From positions 24,546,788 to 24,610,787 of the forward strand of contig OX393581.1 of assembly GCA_947652605.1 (NCBI GenBank): a DNA stretch of 64,000 nucleotides, read 5' to 3'. The position numbers and the translations under genes are program-made. Origin of the DNA: Elmis aenea (taxonomy: Eukaryota > Arthropoda > Insecta > Coleoptera > Elmidae). The notes beneath the pieces were generated by a model that was not told where the DNA came from, searched no databases, and saw nothing but the letters and a program-made list of their open reading frames with translations. This document shows, in pieces, positions 1 through 11,625 of this stretch. How positions within the stretch are numbered: position 1 is the stretch's first letter; the number at the start of each line of letters is the position of its first letter.

Positions 1-500
1 ACAAAAATATATCGATGTATACGGACGACAATGAAATATTATGTTAATTACTGCTTGCTTTCTAATCCTTTTTCAACAAAGTTATTGAAACTGTCGTTTT
101 ATTTTAAAATTATTTAAGGAAAAGACTTTTTTTAAATTTTTTTATTATGTAAGGCTTAAATCGAATTGTATCTAAAGTAGTTAAATAATTTTAAAATTGT
201 GAGCTAGTAATATTTTACGCTTCATTAGGAATTATCTAAGAAAATTGCGCCGTTAAATGCGTCAGCTTCACAAGAACGTCACAAAAATTTGAATTTCAAC
301 TGGCTTTAGGTGCCAATCTAAAGTTATATAACGAATTACTTTTTAAACTTGGTGACTTTAATTACCTCTCTAGTCTCGCGTAGATAAAAATGAGGTTCGG
401 AGAACTTTATTATTGATATTGTTATATAATGTCAATATTAGTAAAACCAAACTTAAAAAAAGTTACTTAATCCTAATGCCGTTTTACCTTTCCTGGTGTA
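1..500. other. No recognisable gene
   Basis: AT-rich sequence with no coding motif or repeat boundary that I can support. The missing 5' exons of the plus-strand receptor are not visible here. Confidence 0.5.
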
Positions 501-1560
501 CGACTTGTTAGAGTTAGTTATCGCGAGGGGTTTCTTTTCCATATCTGTCTCCATTCTCCTCCCTCTTGCGTTTTTTGTTTTATTTCCTGCCACAAGATTC
601 CTCGTTTCTCTGCTGCTGTTTTTACCTTTTACGTTCAGGTTCTTCCCAGTCTACCCCTCCTCCTTTTAAGTACCCTTGTCTCGTATATCCTTCTTGCCGT
701 TCTTTCATCTTTCATCCTCATTATGTGCCCATACCATCTTAACTAACAGCCCTTCTTCGATTCTGTGCTGCACAGGTCCCAAGTTCAAGTTGTCTCTGAA
801 GACCTCATTCCTTAATTTATCCTTCCTTGTTTTTACCTCGATCTTCCTTAAAAACATTATTTCAGCGCTTTATATTTTGCTTTTTTGTTTATTGGATAAC
901 GTTCACTTTTCTGCACCATATGGTAATGTAGGAATGGCAACCTTCTTGAATATTTCCGTTTTTATCTCTTTAGGTATTTATTTGTTTTGGCAAGGAATTG
1001 AGTTTTTATTGGGTTGAATAATCTTCCTGCGGCGCCTGTCCTCTCGTTAATTTATTCGTCTAATTTTTCATCCTGCGATATTGTTGTGCATACATATTTG
1101 AAACTCCTTACCTATTCTAGCTCTTCTTCTTTCAGTTTTATCTTGTGCTTTTTCTCTTTCCGGCTTATTATCATCGTCTCATCTTATGTTTGTTTATCTT
1201 CTGCTTCAAACTATTATTCAATATTTTTATTAATGTCATTTCATCTTTTGCTATTAAAGCTATATCATCGGCGTATAATATTTCCGACATATTTATGTCT
1301 TCCATTTTCCAGTGTCTCACTTTGTATTGTTTCATTTGGCCTCTTGTATTTTAATTGTTTCGTCTAGTACTATATTAAACAGTAGTGTACTTAGAATGCA
1401 GCCCTGTCTTACCCCTCTTGTTGTTTCGGACCTTTGTGAATATTCTTGTCTTACTCTTACCAAGTTTTTCGTTCGTTTGTATTGGGCTTGTATTCCTTTT
1501 ATCCATTTTTCTTCAATTCCTCGATCTTCTAATTTTCTCCAGATGTCATTTCTGTTCACT
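500..1560 (-). pseudogene. Non-LTR (LINE) reverse transcriptase remnant, antisense
   Basis: Degenerate reverse transcriptase of a non-LTR retrotransposon. The minus reading from 1559 gives a thumb/finger segment containing RQGCILSTLLFN, the usual motif before the catalytic box. A one-base shift near 1340 moves the frame, after which YADDIALI, the catalytic Asp pair, lies at 1264-1275. Further along (about 1000 to 530) come the C-terminal hallmarks of this LINE class: a YGAEKWTLS segment, an FLRKIEVKTRKDKLRNE-like segment, and a VQHRIEEG...MVWAH segment with several frame changes. Plus-strand Ser/Phe/Cys-rich ORFs over 676-1701 are only its antisense shadow. The 5' end is missing, so this is a 5'-truncated dead copy. 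The clade is uncertain; the C-terminal motif set resembles RTE- or CR1-related insect LINEs. Confidence 0.85.
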
Positions 1561-1699
1561 GTTCACTCTATCAAACGTTTTTTCGAGGAAAGTAAAATTA
1601 AATGTTTTTCTAAACATAAAAGGTTGCAAATGTTCAATTTGTATTCGTTTATTTACTATTCAACTGTAAAAACTAATTGTAGTAACATTAAATTGACGT

Positions 1700-3218
1700 A
1701 ATTCGTTTGGTAGGTAATTGTTGGAAAAACAACTCGTGTGGTTGGAATAATCACACAATCTCTGTATAAAGTTTATATCTTACTACACAATAGGATTTAA
1801 TCGACCATGAAGACGGAAATATATTTCATCTAGTTAGTTAACGCAATTTACCGAACTACAGACTGGACGATGTAACAGGTTGAGATTTGTACTTCCGTCC
1901 GACGTTCAAATCCCAAGGGAGTACGAAATTTCCGGAATGTGGAATTGTATTAGGTCATTGTAATGTTTTTGAGGTAATCAGTTCTTAGCTCTACGCTTTC
2001 TATAAAAAAAAAATGATTGGATAAACTTACGAATTAAGTAAAATATCGAAATAAAAATTTCCAAACATTTGAAGTTTAGGAGTTTATAATTTTGTACTTG
2101 ATGAAATCAAGTTAAATTGTAAGTTTTATTTCATACTCAAGACCTACAGAATAATTCAAATGTTATTCATAACCTTTTTAAGCATTTAGTTACACAAATA
2201 GACCGTTAAATGATTCCAAAAATCTATAGCGCTTTCATCGATGATGAATGTTTGTAATTAATGTTCAAACTTGGAATATTCGGTCTAAAATCCAAATTAA
2301 ATTCATTGTTTCCTGTGAAAGGAGATTTCCGTTTCGGCGTTAAATTTCATGTTATCCCTGTTTAATCCTTATAAATCTAAATATGCAAATTACTAAAAAA
2401 AAAACGAATTATAAGACGCTTTCTTTCAGGTATGATTAACATATTTACGATTAAATTTTTTCCGGAACGACAAAAAAACTACAGTAAATGACTCGTAGTT
2501 GGGCGGCGCAAATCTGTTTTAGTAAAAAAATTGTTTACGGGGGTTATGTGTGCGAGGCTTCTCGCTTTTTGTTGTTTGATTTCATTCCGATATTCCGTTA
2601 AATTGAGTTCGCTTTTATATGTGGTTTTGCCACACTGAAAGCATTGTAGCGAAATTAAATCAGTACTTGCACAAAGTACCTGTAAGCCATCAAGTTGTTT
2701 GCAATGTAGTGCACCTGTTTCAGTTCAGTATGTAGCGCAAATCTTGTGTCTACACTAATCGATAACTGTTGCTAATGAAGTATGTCCATTACCTAATAAA
2801 TTTGCCACACATTTTGTCGGCTGAACAACAATAAATCGTTTCCTCAAGTACAATCTTTCTCATTTTTAATTTTAGTTGCACAAAAATGTAAGACAAGCTA
2901 TAAAATTGCAACAACTGCAAACTGCAGTTTCAAGATGGGAAATTTAAAAGTCAACTAGGACAAGACGCTGAAAACTTGGAACAGAACGTGCATGTCAAGC
3001 AAAGAAAAGATTTCAGTGTCGTGAAAGCACTAACATTAAAAAGAATTCCGTCTCTCTAAAAAGAAACATGAAAATTTGAACAGGTATTGTGAATAATTAA
3101 ATAGAATCATAGCATAAGCCTTAAATATCTCAGAACAAAACAGCATTTTAGAAACTGATAAAAAATCTCGAAAAATTCTGCCTTGATTCATTGTTACAAT
3201 TCAAATATATTTATTATG
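1700..3218. other. No recognisable gene
   Basis: AT-rich intergenic or intronic sequence. No supported exon, RNA gene or element boundary. It may be intron of the plus-strand receptor gene if that gene's 5' exons lie left of the window. Confidence 0.4.
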
Positions 3219-3220
3219 TA

Positions 3221-4478
3221 CAGGGTGTCCCAGATAAAATTTTAAACATAAAAGGATCTCCCTTCTTATAAAAGATACAAGGTTGGCTTAAAATAAATAA
3301 ATAATTGTTAAGTATGAGAGGAGCTACAATCTATTTTTAAAAGTACGAGATTTCTCGTATTGCAGGAGTTATAGCAAAAAATATGAAAAAGTCGAATTTA
3401 TTTTTTCTCCTGTAACCTCTTTTTAGATTTATTTTATTTGTAATTTCTCAAGGTTCTTTTTAATGTCGAATGTAACTACTATTTTTAATATTTTTTTTAT
3501 CCCCTACCAGTTTTGAGTTATAACCACTAATTTTTTTTATGGGTTGTTAACTCAGAAAATCAAAAAAAAAACAGTATTTTACCAAAATTAAAGAAATCAC
3601 TTGTTAAGCTGTTTATGAAAAAAAAAACAATAAGCAACCAATTAAATGTCAAATGACAGTATCATTTGCCTGTGCGGTATTGTTAATTAAAGTTTTATAA
3701 TATTGTTGTTTAATTTGTTACAAATAGTAATAAAGTTGGCGCTAAGATGCTACGTTATTTAGCATAAAAACTGTGTAGAAACATTTTTTGCCATTACTTT
3801 TGGAGTGCCAGGAAGTTTTAAAATGTATTGTAGCTGCTCTCACACTTAAGAATAATACATCTAATTTAAGCAAACCTGCATCTCTTATAATTGACGAGAT
3901 TTTTATGTTTCAATTGATATCTGAGACGGGTCTAGGAACATTCTCCGCCCACAATTCTTCGCCCATAATTCTTCGCCTCCACAATTCTTCGCCCACATTT
4001 CTTCGCCGCCACAATTCTTCGCCGCCACAATTCTTCGCCGCATACAAGCATATCACAAATTTTATTTGTAAATGTGATTGTTTTTATTTTTACAGATTAT
4101 TTTACACTAGCCTAAAATTTTTCTTGCACACTAATACTTCTTCTTTTTATATTGTTTAAAAATTGCTACATAAATAGGGTATGTTGTGATTTCTAATTTT
4201 GTTTGTTATTATAGTATGAATAAAAATTAAATTAATCTAACCTAACTTTACCTGACCTAACCTAACCTAATGTAAAATAATCTCTAAAAGTTACGTTATA
4301 AATAAAAACAATCACATTTACAAACAAAATTTGTGATATGCTTGCATGCGGCAAAAAAATGTGGCGGCGAAGAATTGTGGTGGCAAAGAATTGTGTAGGC
4401 TAAGAATTGTGGGCGAGGAATTGTGGAGGCGAAAAATTGTGGTCGAAGAATGTTCCGCACACAAACTGAGACATCCTG
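3221..4478. mobile_element. CAGGGTG element, family A copy 1 (interrupted by FB element)
   Basis: The left end CAGGGTGTCCCAG begins at 3221 after TA. The left arm matches the left arm of the 53745-56369 element, including AATGTCAAATGACA near 3640-3660. The inverted right arm runs from about 3788 to 3927 and is cut there by the FB element at 3928-4463. It resumes at about 4464 with CTGAGACATCCTG, a decayed form of the expected CTGGGACACCCTG. No transposase is visible. Copies of the family: 3221-4478, 38817-39033 and 53745-56369. Confidence 0.75.
3928..4463. mobile_element. Foldback-like element with minisatellite inverted ends (FB copy 1)
   Basis: About 536 bp. The left end holds about seven copies of a unit with core AATTCTTCGCC (3940-4037); the right end holds about seven copies of the reverse complement (4346-4455). 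Inside the arrays an inverted repeat continues as CATATCACAAATTTTATTTG and its complement, then a short unique core with CCTAACCTAA-type sequence. It is flanked by near-identical 9-mers, ATCTGAGAC (3919-3927) and AACTGAGAC (4464-4472), read as a target duplication. ORFs such as HNSSPTILRLHNSSPP are translations of the repeat, not proteins. Structure resembles Drosophila FB/Galileo or MULE foldback elements; no transposase is present, so it is non-autonomous. Confidence 0.85.
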
Positions 4479-6230
4479 CATAATAAGATAGATATAATTT
4501 AAAAAAATAACGTCTGAATAACACGAAAATTAATATTGAAAGGCCTATACTTGCTCAAAATATATGTAAAAGAATGAAAAATTTATCTAACGACTTTAGG
4601 AAAATTATAGGATTGAAAAATGTGTATGCTATTCTGTATTTTATACTTTTATATGCAGGGATATGAATGAATGACAGAAACCTATTATTATTTTAAATAA
4701 TAAATTGATCCTATTTACACAATAGTAATGCTTGGATTTCAATGAGATGATTTGTTGCTAAACATACACAATAGTTGAATCGTATTGAATTTATAACGAC
4801 AATAAAATATAGGCTTTGTTTAAAATAATGTATAAGTGCGACAACGGGCTAGCCATTAATTAAACTTGAGTATTGATTAGTACCAATTAACAAGGGATTA
4901 GTAATTCCCATATGTTTAGTTGCGCAGAGTCTTACCAAAGTAAACATTCTACAATTTTTCAGAATCGAAACGTTGCGTGAACAAGTATTAAACCGAATAA
5001 ACGTTTTTCTCTATTTTCATATATGTAATCCGAGATATGTTTTATTATAACAGAGCAAGAGAATTTAATTACGGCTGTGACATGGTAGAAACGGCTTTTA
5101 CACAACTTTTAAGAACATGCAATATGATTGATGTTTCATAGACTGTGTTTATATTAGAACATGTCATCTTGTATTATGCATTACATTTTGTTCTAATCGG
5201 ATTACAGTGTCTGTGAAATGTATTTATGTATAAAGTATGATCTAAAGAAAAAGCGCCCACGAACAAGCACAAAACAGAAAAATGCCAACTTGCAGATACT
5301 GTTATATTAGAAAGATTTTAAAATAAACCAACAGAATAGGTATTGCGTTAAATGACAATTGACTAAATGTTTGTTATTGTTTGTTGCCGATACTTTAATG
5401 GATTGTTATATATGCTAACTTATTTTGTTAGTTGTGACAAAAAGCCACTACAGACTACGTTGATGGTAAAAGTTTTTGTTATAAAAAATTGTTTTACATA
5501 TAAATGCTACCAACTTTGCTTTCCCTTGATCAATATCCTGGAGCAAAAACGACACGATGTTAATACGAATTCCCCGATGAAAACCATACGAAAGTGCTTT
5601 AGGTATTTGTACATTCTGAACATTGCTTATAACATATTTATGGAAAAAGTCTATGAATGTTAAATAAAATAACGACAGAAAACATAATACTTAATGGGAT
5701 AAGTAATAAAATATAAACATGAAAGGATTTTCGTCCGCTTGCGTTTTAGATTTTGCATTGCATTCTTACATGTCCAAATCGCTTGTGTTGTATGTATTTT
5801 TAAATAATGGGCGAAACTCTGATATATTTTTTCTGCAAATATAGCTTGCTTTTCACGACTAGTCGTATATATGTACATTAATAATACGCTTTGCGTCGTA
5901 ACACGTCAACGTTTCTTGTTCAAATTTGAAGTAAACTTTGTGATATGTGAAACATTAGCTGCTAAAATGTATTGTTTAATATATCAAGACGACACGAAAT
6001 CCTGACATTACCATTACAATTTACAATTATTTTCATAAACGGTTTACTCTCTATTTAATTAAACATATCCGCTAACATAAATTAGTTGAAGTAAAAAACA
6101 TCTTTTTGTCGAAGAATCTTTTGTAGAAATGCTTCAACAATTTCACGAATGTCGGCTCTATGCCGGTAGATGGCCATTGACAAAGAGACGGGCATTTGTG
6201 CAAGAGATCTTTCCTAAAAAAGTGAGTGAA
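4479..6230. other. No recognisable gene
   Basis: AT-rich sequence. Short open frames (for example 5367-5663) show no family motif, no splice-site logic and low-complexity composition. Confidence 0.4.
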
Positions 6231-6236
6231 TAATAA

Positions 6237-6605
6237 CACTAGAACCGCCGGCAAATATTACTACCTTCAACTGCGTAACCGGCATTTTGACCGTTGTGGA
6301 TAAATTAAAGCTTTTTGTCTTTTTTTTAAGGTTTATTACAGTGAATCACATTTTTTTAAAATTTGCATTGTCGAATTTAGCACAGGTGCTTTTGGAAGCT
6401 TCGTTTTAGCCTTACTGGTCTTGTCTTGTCTTGTCTGTATTTTTACAAATGCTAAAAATTGTATCATATAATAAACACTTTGTAATAATTTTTTTTTCCA
6501 AATTTTCATTTTTTTTTTTTACAAAATGTCCCAGATTTTTTAAGTAACGGTTTGGAAATGTCCCGTTTTATGTACAAAAAACATTATTGAAACCCTATTC
6601 TAGTG
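6237..6605. mobile_element. Possible piggyBac-like MITE
   Basis: The left end CACTAGAACCGCCGG (6237) and the right end ATTCTAGTG (to 6605) give matching inverted termini around CACTAGAA. The right flank is TTAA (6606-6609) and the left flank ATAA (6233-6236), a one-base-decayed TTAA. Only the short termini match, so the call is tentative. Confidence 0.45.
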
Positions 6606-7703
6606 TTAACTAAACTCATTTATATCAATAAATCAATTACTTCAACATATTTTCTTATTATTTTTGTGGTATTTCCTCTTGGTAATTCGTACCATCTCTT
6701 AGAATTTCGGGTTTAACCGTAATTGCTCAAAGGAATTGCACCAGCAGAGTCTGACATGAGATTTATACAAGTTAAGGTCCATAACTTTACACGCAGTTAC
6801 GTTCCGAAGGCTACCCGAAAGGCATTATTAATAAATAGTTTTACTCCGAATCAGTCAAGTCGAATAACAATCCGGAGTTTCAGAAGTTAATTAATATCGA
6901 GAAATACCTGCCGTCAGTCATTACCATAATGCTTAGTTTTAATTTTTAATTAGTACGCAACTACACGTAACGAGGACCCAATATTTTTCCTCCATATCTT
7001 ACAAAAGGTGTTAAAAAATGGTCGATACTGCTCTTAAAATTCTCAACCGTTTTTTACCTCCTATTTGTGTGTGTTCCATTTTAATAGTATATTGATTAAT
7101 TTCCAATTCTTAATTTTGTTCCTTCAGTTTCTGAACATGGGTCTAAAATTCGATAACGAAAACAAAAAAGTTGAAATATATAGCACCCACGATAAGGGCT
7201 ACAGATGTTCTAAAAGGCAATTAAGTGTGTTCGTCTTAATTGCAAAACAATCACATAAAGTAACTGGCAACAAACGATGCCTGATCACAATTATATTATT
7301 TTCAGTAATTTACTGTGATCATTACGTTAGGAGAGCTGCAAGTAATTAATCTAATTGGTAATAAAATGCATTCAGTTTCGACCAACTATTGCATGTTTGT
7401 AAGTTAGTTTCGTGAAAGGGCTTAACTTTAAGTTAGTTAATGCGAATTTAAGACATCATACTTTATATCCAACTAATTACGCTATCATTGCATAAGGATC
7501 ATAAATTGCTACAGATAATTAACGATTAGTGACAATTATTTTATTAACTATAGGAACTTAATCGCGCTACATTAAGAGGTTGAAAAATTCTTTTGTGTTA
7601 AAGTTGTTACGTCGTTTTTAAGGATTAAATTCGATGAGGCGTTGGAGTTGAAGAAAAATTGTACATCAAACAGATAAAAGAACTAATTTTTATTTCTTTC
7701 CAG

Positions 7704-7901
7704 CTTGCTCAGTGTCCGTGGGTGTATGGACTTTGGTTGCTATATCAGTGGAAAGATATTACGCTATCTGCCATCCCCTGAGGTCTCTACGATGGCAAAC
7801 TATCAGTCACGCTTATAAACTTATAAGTATTATATGGATTGGAAGCTTAATTTGCATGATTCCTATAGCAGTTTTAAGTCATTTAATACCAACCAACCAA
7901 G
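7704..7901 (+). CDS. Receptor paralogue 1 exon: TM3-ICL2-TM4
   Basis: Acceptor TTTCTTTCCAG precedes 7704; donor GTACTG follows 7901. The first two bases complete an Ala codon (G|CT), giving ACSVSVGVWTLVAISVERYY. ERY lies at the TM3 base, then CHPLRS in ICL2, and IIWIGS holds W4.50. The last base is the first of a Gly codon. Length is 198 nt, the same as the paralogous exon. Confidence 0.93.
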
Positions 7902-10900
7902 GTACTGTTTAAAAACTATATAAATTATTTAAAAAGTTTGAGTTGTTTTCAATATCAGAGGTCTTTCAAGTAGCGCCATTTAGTTAATACACGTCCAAGA
8001 CCTTCTAAAGTCCTTACATGTCATAAAAGTCTGATCCAAATTACGGAAAATCTTGTGAAACCCTATTCATTTCGAGTTTTATTGTCTCTCTGATTCCACA
8101 AAACTTTATTGAGATTTGGCCATTGCGACAAAGGCATCACAAGTAATCATTTTCAACGCTTCGTCGCAATATCTGATATGCTGCGGAATCCCTCACAATA
8201 ATCCTTAAAACAAACTGCAGCTCCGCAAAATCTTATTTTACTTCAACCGAAATTCTTGATCCTGACTAATGTTGTAATTTTAGGTTTACGCTAATTAAAG
8301 CACATGTTATCTTGTAACTTGTAGCCAAAATGTTTATAATCATCATTAAAATATAATTATTGTTATTGTACAGCTGTTGTTACATTTTTGTGTTGTGATC
8401 TGGATATTTTGTTAAGCGTTATGGAAATATTTTCAACGCTTTATCAGCAATCTTTAATATCGATCTTATAACAACAGCATCGTCTGAAAAATGCAAAGTC
8501 TGATAAGTAAAAAGGGGAAAATCTTTGTACTGCATTTTCCACAATGAATTTTTTATTGGCCTCTTTGCAACTCCTATTTCATGCAAAATTAGATAACAGT
8601 ATTTCTTTTAAAGTTAGTTTAATCATAATTTCATATTCTTATTGCTGGAAAGATTAAAGTCGCATCTTTGCACACTTATTTATTCGTGTATTTTTGATTG
8701 TGTTAATAATAAAATTGCAATTAATAATGGGTTGTCTTCGTTTCAGGACACAACAAATGCAGAGAAGATTGGCCATCGTTAGAATATGAAAAAGCATACA
8801 ACCTATTCTTGGATATCATTCTTCTAGTTATACCTCTTCTGGTTTTGGCTATCACGTACTTTTGTATTACGTGTACTCTTTGGAAAGGAATACGTGCAGA
8901 AAGAGCGCTGCGATTGTATGATGGTAAAACATTTTTTATATTACATTACATTTTAATACGAACAATAATGATAATGTTAGACGATTATTTTTGTAAAGTA
9001 GTTATTATTAATACGCAGCAAGCTAGTGCAATTTATTTAATTCTGTTATAAAATAAAAATTGGTACCAGGTGCCAAGACAAGTCCTAATTACTTTTGTAA
9101 GGTAGTTGCCGAAATGACGTACAATATTTATTTTATTACAAAACTCGAAGGTATTTAGCTTAACTGAAGGTTTTAATGAAATCCCTATTCTTTGTTCCAA
9201 TTGTTAACAATATTGGCGTAGGAGACCAATTATATGGAACTGGCGTAACGGATAATTAATTAGTCATTAAATAATTTAAATAACAATTCAGTTAATATTG
9301 GAGAGTGTTCTCAGCTGCTTTGGATATATTTGATGAAGTTCTAAATTATCAAACATTACATCTTAAAAGAAACATTTATGACTATGATACAGTGTGTACA
9401 AAAAGTAACGTAACGCGTCGATATCTCGTCTTGTGATAACTTTGCAAAAATATTTTCAAATAAAAGTTGTTTGTGGTCATTTACTACATTTTTAACCAGG
9501 GACTAAATCAAAAAATGTTTTGTTCGTTTTTTGAACGGATTTCGCTTTCGTTCATTACGTTCTCACACAAGTTCTCATCAAGTATATATTAAGGGTAGTT
9601 CACACGGTGACATTTGATGTTGCGACATCAAAAGTCGCAACATCAAATGTCACCGTGTGAACAGCTTGATGTCGCGGCTTTTGATGTCAAGATGCTAGTG
9701 CCGCGATGTCGCGACACCGATATTGACAGTGCGTCATTTGACGTAACCCCACCATATTTTTATATTTTGACATAACAGACAAATAATATACATTTGTTTG
9801 TCATCGATTTCCAATTTATCATGTCCCCAATAGATATTCCAACGATTTTAGAGCATTATTAACAATATCCTTATTTATGGGACAAATCTATTCACGAATA
9901 TAGCGACTTCAAAATAATTACTTGCTCTACAACACTCGTTGCTGCAGTTCACAGAACATACACAAGTTGCAGTTACAGGAGCGGCCATTTTTATTTTAAT
10001 GTCGTGACTTTCAATTTGGGTAGTTCACACGGTGACATTTGATGATCCAATAAACATATTAGAAAAAGAGAATATTTGTACTGTTACGTTTGTTACACGA
10101 AATTGCAAGTATTAGCAATAAAGTTGTTAATATATAATATGGAGAAAAGTGAAGCTCACTTTTTTTCAATTGAGATATTTTACTGCCTTGCGGAGTCTTC
10201 CCAGTATAGACAGTAAATTCGCGTTTGTGTTTTCTGAATAGGAATTAAATAGTGATAAAAACGTTTAAAGCCGGTTAAAAACGGTTTTACAAGTTATTTA
10301 TTTCTTTTTCGTTCTTGAACGAACAATAATAATTTTGTTTTCGATGTTGTTCTCATAAAAAATTTGGTTAATTTCGTTTAACGTTTTCGTTTTCGATCCG
10401 TTCTCAGTCCCGGTTTTTAACTATACATAGTGTTTTTTTTTTTTTTGTGCACCGATACGTTACTTTGTTTCTTTAAATAAAACACCCTATATATTTTGCG
10501 TTTTCTAGATTACAAATTAAATTTTCGTATATATATAAAAAACACGAAATATACAGGGGGTTTTATTAAAGAAACAAAGTTACACACCGGTGCGCAAAAA
10601 TAAAACACTGTGCATAGTTGAAAATAATTTAAGGTTATGTAGTAAATGACCACAAACAACTTGTATTCATTTTTTTTTTTTTGTAAAATTAACCTAACGC
10701 GTTACGTTACTTTTTGTGCACGCTGTATATTAAATCACTAAACCAAATCATTGTACTTGTTGTAACGAAATAGTTTTTCTACCTTATATACCTATATTTA
10801 TGGATTAACATGAAAAAGCACTATAGCAGCATATTTTTACGAGTAGATTTGAAAAAAATGCATTAAGCCTGCCTAGAAGGGATATATTTTACGTGTTATA

Positions 10901-11625
10901 AGTTGAATACTTTTAATCAGTTTATGAAATTTTAGGATACACTTCAAAACCATTCAATTTAGTGAATTTACTATTTAAAATACACATCTAAAATAGATGG
11001 AGCGTATTTTATGTTTTAATCTTCTTGTGGTACCTAGTATTAATTGTATTAAATTTTTAAAGAAACTGCTGTGATTGAAGTGTACGTAAATGGGCAGGGA
11101 TCACGTTCCAACAGTTTGAAATGGAACTGCCACAACACTTTAAGAAAACCAACAGGATGGAATCAACTGCGTCACAATTCTTCTCCAGCATCACCGAACT
11201 CCAGCGCTGGTTCACGTTCTGCCTCTCAAAGGACAATAGCAGGAGGATTGCGTCGAACTAATGCTGAAAGGAGCTTAGTAAACAAGGAACGAGTCATTAA
11301 GATGCTGTTCGCCGTTGTGTTGGAATTCTTTATTTGCTGGACACCGCTCTACATCATCAATACGATAGCTCTTTTTGAACCATCAGTCATTTACAACAGC
11401 TTAGGCTATACTGGGATTAGTTTCTTTCAACTTCTTGCGTACACTTCAAGCTGCTGCAACCCTATTACGTATTGTTTCATGAACTGCGGCTTTAGGAAAG
11501 CGTTCGTCAACTTATTCAGATGCAAATCGAGTTTTAAAAGAAGTAGGAAAAGTCCTATGCAAATGACTGACATTAATGTGTGTACGAATTGGACAAACAG
11601 AGCTTCGGAAGTTGCAGCCTCTTGA
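7704..11625 (+). CDS. Sulfakinin/CCK-like receptor, partial (paralogue 1, TM3 to C-terminus)
   Basis: Class A peptide GPCR of the insect sulfakinin (cholecystokinin-like) receptor family, a Gq/Gs-coupled plasma-membrane receptor family linked to feeding and satiety. Three exons join in frame: 7704-7901 (TM3-TM4), 8747-8923 (ECL2-TM5) and 11063-11625 (ICL3, TM6, TM7, tail), 312 residues in all. Hallmarks seen are the ERY box in place of DRY, W4.50, the ECL2 cysteine, CWTP in TM6 and NPITY in TM7. GT-AG junctions all split a codon after its first base. The TM1 and TM2 exons are not found upstream in the window; given the 18-kb intron at the same place in the paralogue, they are probably to the left. 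No stop or frameshift is seen. In the TM3-TM4 exon 56 of 66 residues match the minus-strand paralogue. Confidence 0.9.
7902..8746 (+). other. Receptor paralogue 1 intron (TM4/TM5)
   Basis: An 845-bp GT-AG intron. No transposon boundary or RNA gene recognised in it. Confidence 0.8.
8747..8923 (+). CDS. Receptor paralogue 1 exon: ECL2-TM5
   Basis: The acceptor GTTTCAG is followed by a 177-nt exon with split Gly codons on both sides. HNKCREDW contains the ECL2 cysteine expected to pair with the Cys at the top of TM3. IPLLVLAITY is TM5 with its conserved proline, and LWKGIRAERALR starts ICL3. Donor GTAAAA follows 8923. 44 of 59 residues match the paralogue. Confidence 0.92.
9497..10413. mobile_element. 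hAT-like non-autonomous element with 8-bp target duplication
   Basis: Flanked by perfect TTTTTAAC copies at 9489-9496 and 10414-10421. The left end CAGGGACT is matched by AGTCCCGG on the right, one base off the expected AGTCCCTG. Subterminal sequence is rich in GTTCGTTTT/CGTTTTCGTT-type repeats on both sides. No transposase is seen. It lies in the last intron of the plus-strand receptor. Confidence 0.75.
9598..9662. repeat. Perfect 29-bp hairpin
   Basis: The arm at 9598-9626 (GTTCACACGGTGACATTTGA...) is exactly reverse-complemented at 9634-9662, with a 7-nt loop. A direct partial copy, TAGTTCACACGGTGACATTT, recurs at about 10020-10039. It is probably the end or a rearranged copy of a further nested element inside 9497-10413. 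Confidence 0.85.
11063..11625 (+). CDS. Receptor paralogue 1 terminal exon: ICL3-TM6-TM7-tail
   Basis: The acceptor is the AG at 11061-11062; the first two bases complete a Glu codon. VIEVYVNGQGS opens ICL3, which is Ser-rich. KERVIKMLFAVV starts TM6, CWTP is the TM6 switch, SSCCNPITYCFMN is TM7 with the NPxxY variant, and FRKAF begins helix 8. Cysteines after helix 8 could be palmitoylated. The stop TGA is at 11623-11625. Over the 78-residue TM6-TM7 block 68 residues match the paralogue. Confidence 0.93.

Larger units (their letters stand above)
9390..10725. mobile_element. Foldback TIR element, family H (host of a hAT-like insertion)
   Basis: The left end CAGTGTGTACAAAAAGTAAC (9390) and the right end, the complement of CAGCGTGCACAAAAAGTAAC (to 10725), are inverted repeats flanked by TA. 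The inner parts of the arms (10422-10495 and 10550-10690) also pair around a core of about 30-60 bp. The left arm is interrupted by the hAT-like element 9497-10413. A related half copy starts at 60597 and a short relative lies at 30491-30654. Confidence 0.75.
8924..11062 (+). other. Receptor paralogue 1 intron (ICL3)
   Basis: A 2139-bp GT-AG intron largely occupied by the nested element at 9390-10725. The acceptor is weak (TTTTTAAAG), but the resulting reading aligns in phase with the paralogue. Confidence 0.75.

Noticed and set aside
676..1701. Ser/Phe/Cys-rich plus-strand frames that look like small membrane proteins
   Set aside because: They are the antisense of a LINE reverse transcriptase with a YADD box on the other strand.
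3788..4159. Open frames rich in HNSSP/TILRL repeats (also at 13570-13882 and 14010-14343)
   Set aside because: They are translations of the FB minisatellite, present in several frames on both strands; unit length is not a multiple of three.
4240..4275. CCTAACCTAACCTAA, resembling the insect telomere repeat TTAGG
   Set aside because: Only about three units, and the same stretch recurs in the core of FB copy 2, so it is element sequence, not an interstitial telomere.
5367..5663. 98-codon frame in AT-rich DNA
   Set aside because: No recognisable domain, codon bias or exon junctions; probably chance.
8747..9051. Extension of the TM5 exon reading past 8923
   Set aside because: The paralogue is spliced at the equivalent point, the donor GTAAAA fits, and the extension loses receptor similarity.
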